A stretch of DNA of 7,031 nucleotides from the NCBI GenBank assembly GCA_001796865.1, contig MGNQ01000003.1, positions 5,431-12,461 on the forward strand, written 5' to 3'. Shown piece by piece: positions 5,955 through 7,031 of this stretch; within the stretch, counting starts at the first letter, position 1; every line of letters begins with the position of its first letter. The position numbers were made by a program, and so were the translations under genes. Source of the DNA: Chloroflexi bacterium RBG_16_56_11 (GTDB lineage Bacteria; Chloroflexota; Dehalococcoidia; Dehalococcoidales; RBG-16-60-22). The notes beneath the pieces are model-generated. The model saw only the letters and a program-made list of their open reading frames with translations. It did not search any database and was not told the DNA's origin.

Positions 5955-6833
5955 ATGGACGGGATACTGAATATCAATAAACCGGCGGGAATGACATCCT
6001 ACGGCGTGGTGGCCAGGGTGAAACGGTGGAGCGGCGAAAGGCGCGTGGGACACGCCGGCACGCTCGATCCGGACGCGACCGGCGTGCTGCCGGTCTGCCT
6101 GGGGCAGGGGACGAAAGTCGTGGAGTTCATGGTGGACGCGGCGAAGACCTACCGCGCCATGATTGAGCTGGGTGTGACCACCGATACCTACGACAGCAGC
6201 GGTAAAGTCACGGGGAAGAGCGACCCCTCGTGCGTCTCACGACAAATGGTGGAAATAGTCCTCGGCTCTTTCCGCGGGGCGATACGGCAGACCCCGCCGA
6301 TGTACAGCGCATTAAAGCACCAGGGGCGGCCGTTGTATGAGCTGGCCCGGGCGGGCATCAACGTCGAGCGCCAGAGCCGTTTAGTCCATATCTACCGGTT
6401 AGAAATAATCGACTGGCAGCCGCCGGTGTTCACCATAGAGGTGGAGTGCGGCCGCGGCACGTATATAAGGTCGCTGGCCCACGACCTGGGGGAGGCGCTG
6501 GGATGCGGGGCATCGCTGGCGGGACTTGTCCGAGCAAAATATGGGCCGTTCAAAATAGAAGAGGCGGTAACGCTGCCTCGACTTGAAGAATCTTTCCGTT
6601 CCGGCGACTGGCAGAAATACATCTACCCGATAGATAACGTGCTCCAGGGCTATGACGCTGTCACCCTGGACGAAGCCGCGGAAAAGTCCATGAGGAACGG
6701 AAGTGTAATAGACTTGAAATCTGAAACCGATAAAAAGTATCTCCGGGTCTATTCCGTGGACGGGCGTTTTCTGGGAGTACTACAACGCGTGCCTGATAAG
6801 GATGTCTGGCAGCCGAAGAAGGTGCTGGGATAG
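5955..6833 (+). CDS. truB: tRNA pseudouridine(55) synthase TruB
   Basis: TruB converts U55 in the T-arm of tRNAs to pseudouridine and acts as a tRNA folding chaperone. The 292-residue protein has the usual length. It begins MDGILNINKPAGMTS, then has the catalytic motif GHAGTLDPDATGVLP, with the nucleophilic aspartate at residue 38. It continues with KTYRAMIELGVTTDTYD (64–80), QTPPMYSALKHQGRPLYELAR (112–132), and CGRGTYIRSLAHDLGEAL (165–182). The last about 60 residues form a small TruB C-terminal/PUA-like domain. ATG 5955 has a modest AGGG-type site about seven bases upstream. It lies 190 bases after rbfA across an inverted repeat, with no DHH phosphoesterase gene between. ribF, the common next gene, is absent; ino1 follows instead. 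Confidence 0.96.
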   Translation: MDGILNINKPAGMTSYGVVARVKRWSGERRVGHAGTLDPDATGVLPVCLGQGTKVVEFMVDAAKTYRAMIELGVTTDTYDSSGKVTGKSDPSCVSRQMVEIVLGSFRGAIRQTPPMYSALKHQGRPLYELARAGINVERQSRLVHIYRLEIIDWQPPVFTIEVECGRGTYIRSLAHDLGEALGCGASLAGLVRAKYGPFKIEEAVTLPRLEESFRSGDWQKYIYPIDNVLQGYDAVTLDEAAEKSMRNGSVIDLKSETDKKYLRVYSVDGRFLGVLQRVPDKDVWQPKKVLG

Positions 6834-6865
6834 GCCTTTAATCAGCTTCAAAACACCCCCTAACC

Positions 6866-6895
6866 TTGACAGGATTTGACCAAACGGAGTATAGT
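6866..6895 (+). promoter_or_regulatory. Strong sigma70-type promoter for ino1
   Basis: A perfect TTGACA (6866–6871) is followed, after an 18-bp spacer, by TATAGT (6890–6895), five of six consensus bases. The predicted start is about 6902, leaving a leader of roughly 70 nt before ATG 6971. It shows that the next gene is an independent transcription unit from truB. I see no obvious terminator between truB and this promoter. Confidence 0.65.
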
Positions 6896-6903
6896 GCAAC
6901 GGA

Positions 6904-6934
6904 TGTTCGGTGTACGACTTTTTCGCACCGGACA
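6904..6934 (+). other. Hairpin in the ino1 leader
   Basis: TGTTCGGTG (6904–6912) pairs with CACCGGACA (6926–6934) over nine pairs including one G·U, with a 13-base loop that can add two more C-G pairs. It begins within a few bases of the predicted transcription start. No T-run follows, so it is not an intrinsic terminator; a 5'-stabilising stem or a regulator site is possible. Confidence 0.4.
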
Positions 6935-6970
6935 GCACCATTAACCTCTCGGAAAGGGGAACGGAAAGAC

Positions 6971-7031
6971 ATGGGGAAAATCAACGTGGCCATCATCGGC
7001 GTGGGCAACTGCGCCTCATCGCTGGTCCAGG
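6971..7031 (+). CDS. ino1: myo-Inositol-1-phosphate synthase, N-terminal fragment
   Basis: Only the first 20 codons are in the window: MGKINVAIIGVGNCASSLVQ. This is the N-terminal Rossmann strand and glycine-rich NAD-binding loop (GVGNCASSL), which is characteristic of the prokaryotic and archaeal inositol-3-phosphate synthase family. The enzyme converts glucose 6-phosphate to inositol 1-phosphate using NAD+, feeding phosphatidylinositol or other inositol compounds. Catalytic residues lie beyond the edge, so the call rests on this motif. The start is supported by GGA(AAG) five bases upstream. It has its own strong promoter with a hairpin leader and appears separate from the truB operon. Another NAD-dependent dehydrogenase is the alternative, but the NCASSL loop makes that unlikely. 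Confidence 0.82.
   Translation, partial: MGKINVAIIGVGNCASSLVQ

Overview
This is an ordinary core-genome region of a GC-rich bacterium. It carries the nusA–ylxR–infB–rbfA–truB transcription and translation cluster on the + strand, flanked by metabolic genes. Gene content and protein features suggest a Dehalococcoidia-like member of the Chloroflexota: IF2 with a short N-terminus and a GHVDHGKTKLLD P-loop, no rimP before nusA, a BcrA/HgdC-type activase, and an Ino1-type inositol phosphate synthase after truB. This assignment is an inference from gene content and recalled family features; no search was run.

Layout. Positions 1–203 (minus) hold the N-terminal part of a CoA-dehydratase activase-like ATPase (ASKHA fold). 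Positions 342–1511 (minus) encode a complete M20-family amidohydrolase. Positions 1512–1779 form a compact divergent control region. It has one sigma70-type promoter facing each way, three TTACCGG repeats between the two -35 boxes, a terminator-like hairpin in the nusA leader, and a tiny upstream ORF that overlaps the nusA start. Positions 1780–5764 hold nusA, ylxR, infB and rbfA, tightly packed with two overlaps. Positions 5765–5954 contain a 73-bp imperfect inverted repeat (MITE/REP-like) of two ATTCCC…GGGAAT hairpins. truB follows at 5955–6833. A strong promoter with a hairpin leader (6866–6934) then precedes the first 20 codons of a myo-inositol-1-phosphate synthase gene, cut by the window edge.

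Functionally, nusA (transcription elongation, termination and antitermination), ylxR (small RNA-binding protein), infB (initiation factor 2), rbfA (30S maturation) and truB (tRNA Psi55 synthase) form the classic gene-expression operon found in most bacteria. Here it lacks rimP, ylxQ, a DHH phosphoesterase gene and ribF. No mobile gene, CRISPR array, tRNA or rRNA was found, and I saw no convincing new system. The points worth a second look are regulatory: the nusA leader, the dual-coding GGA repeat at the nusA/ylxR overlap, the long charged NusA tail, and the inverted repeat before truB.
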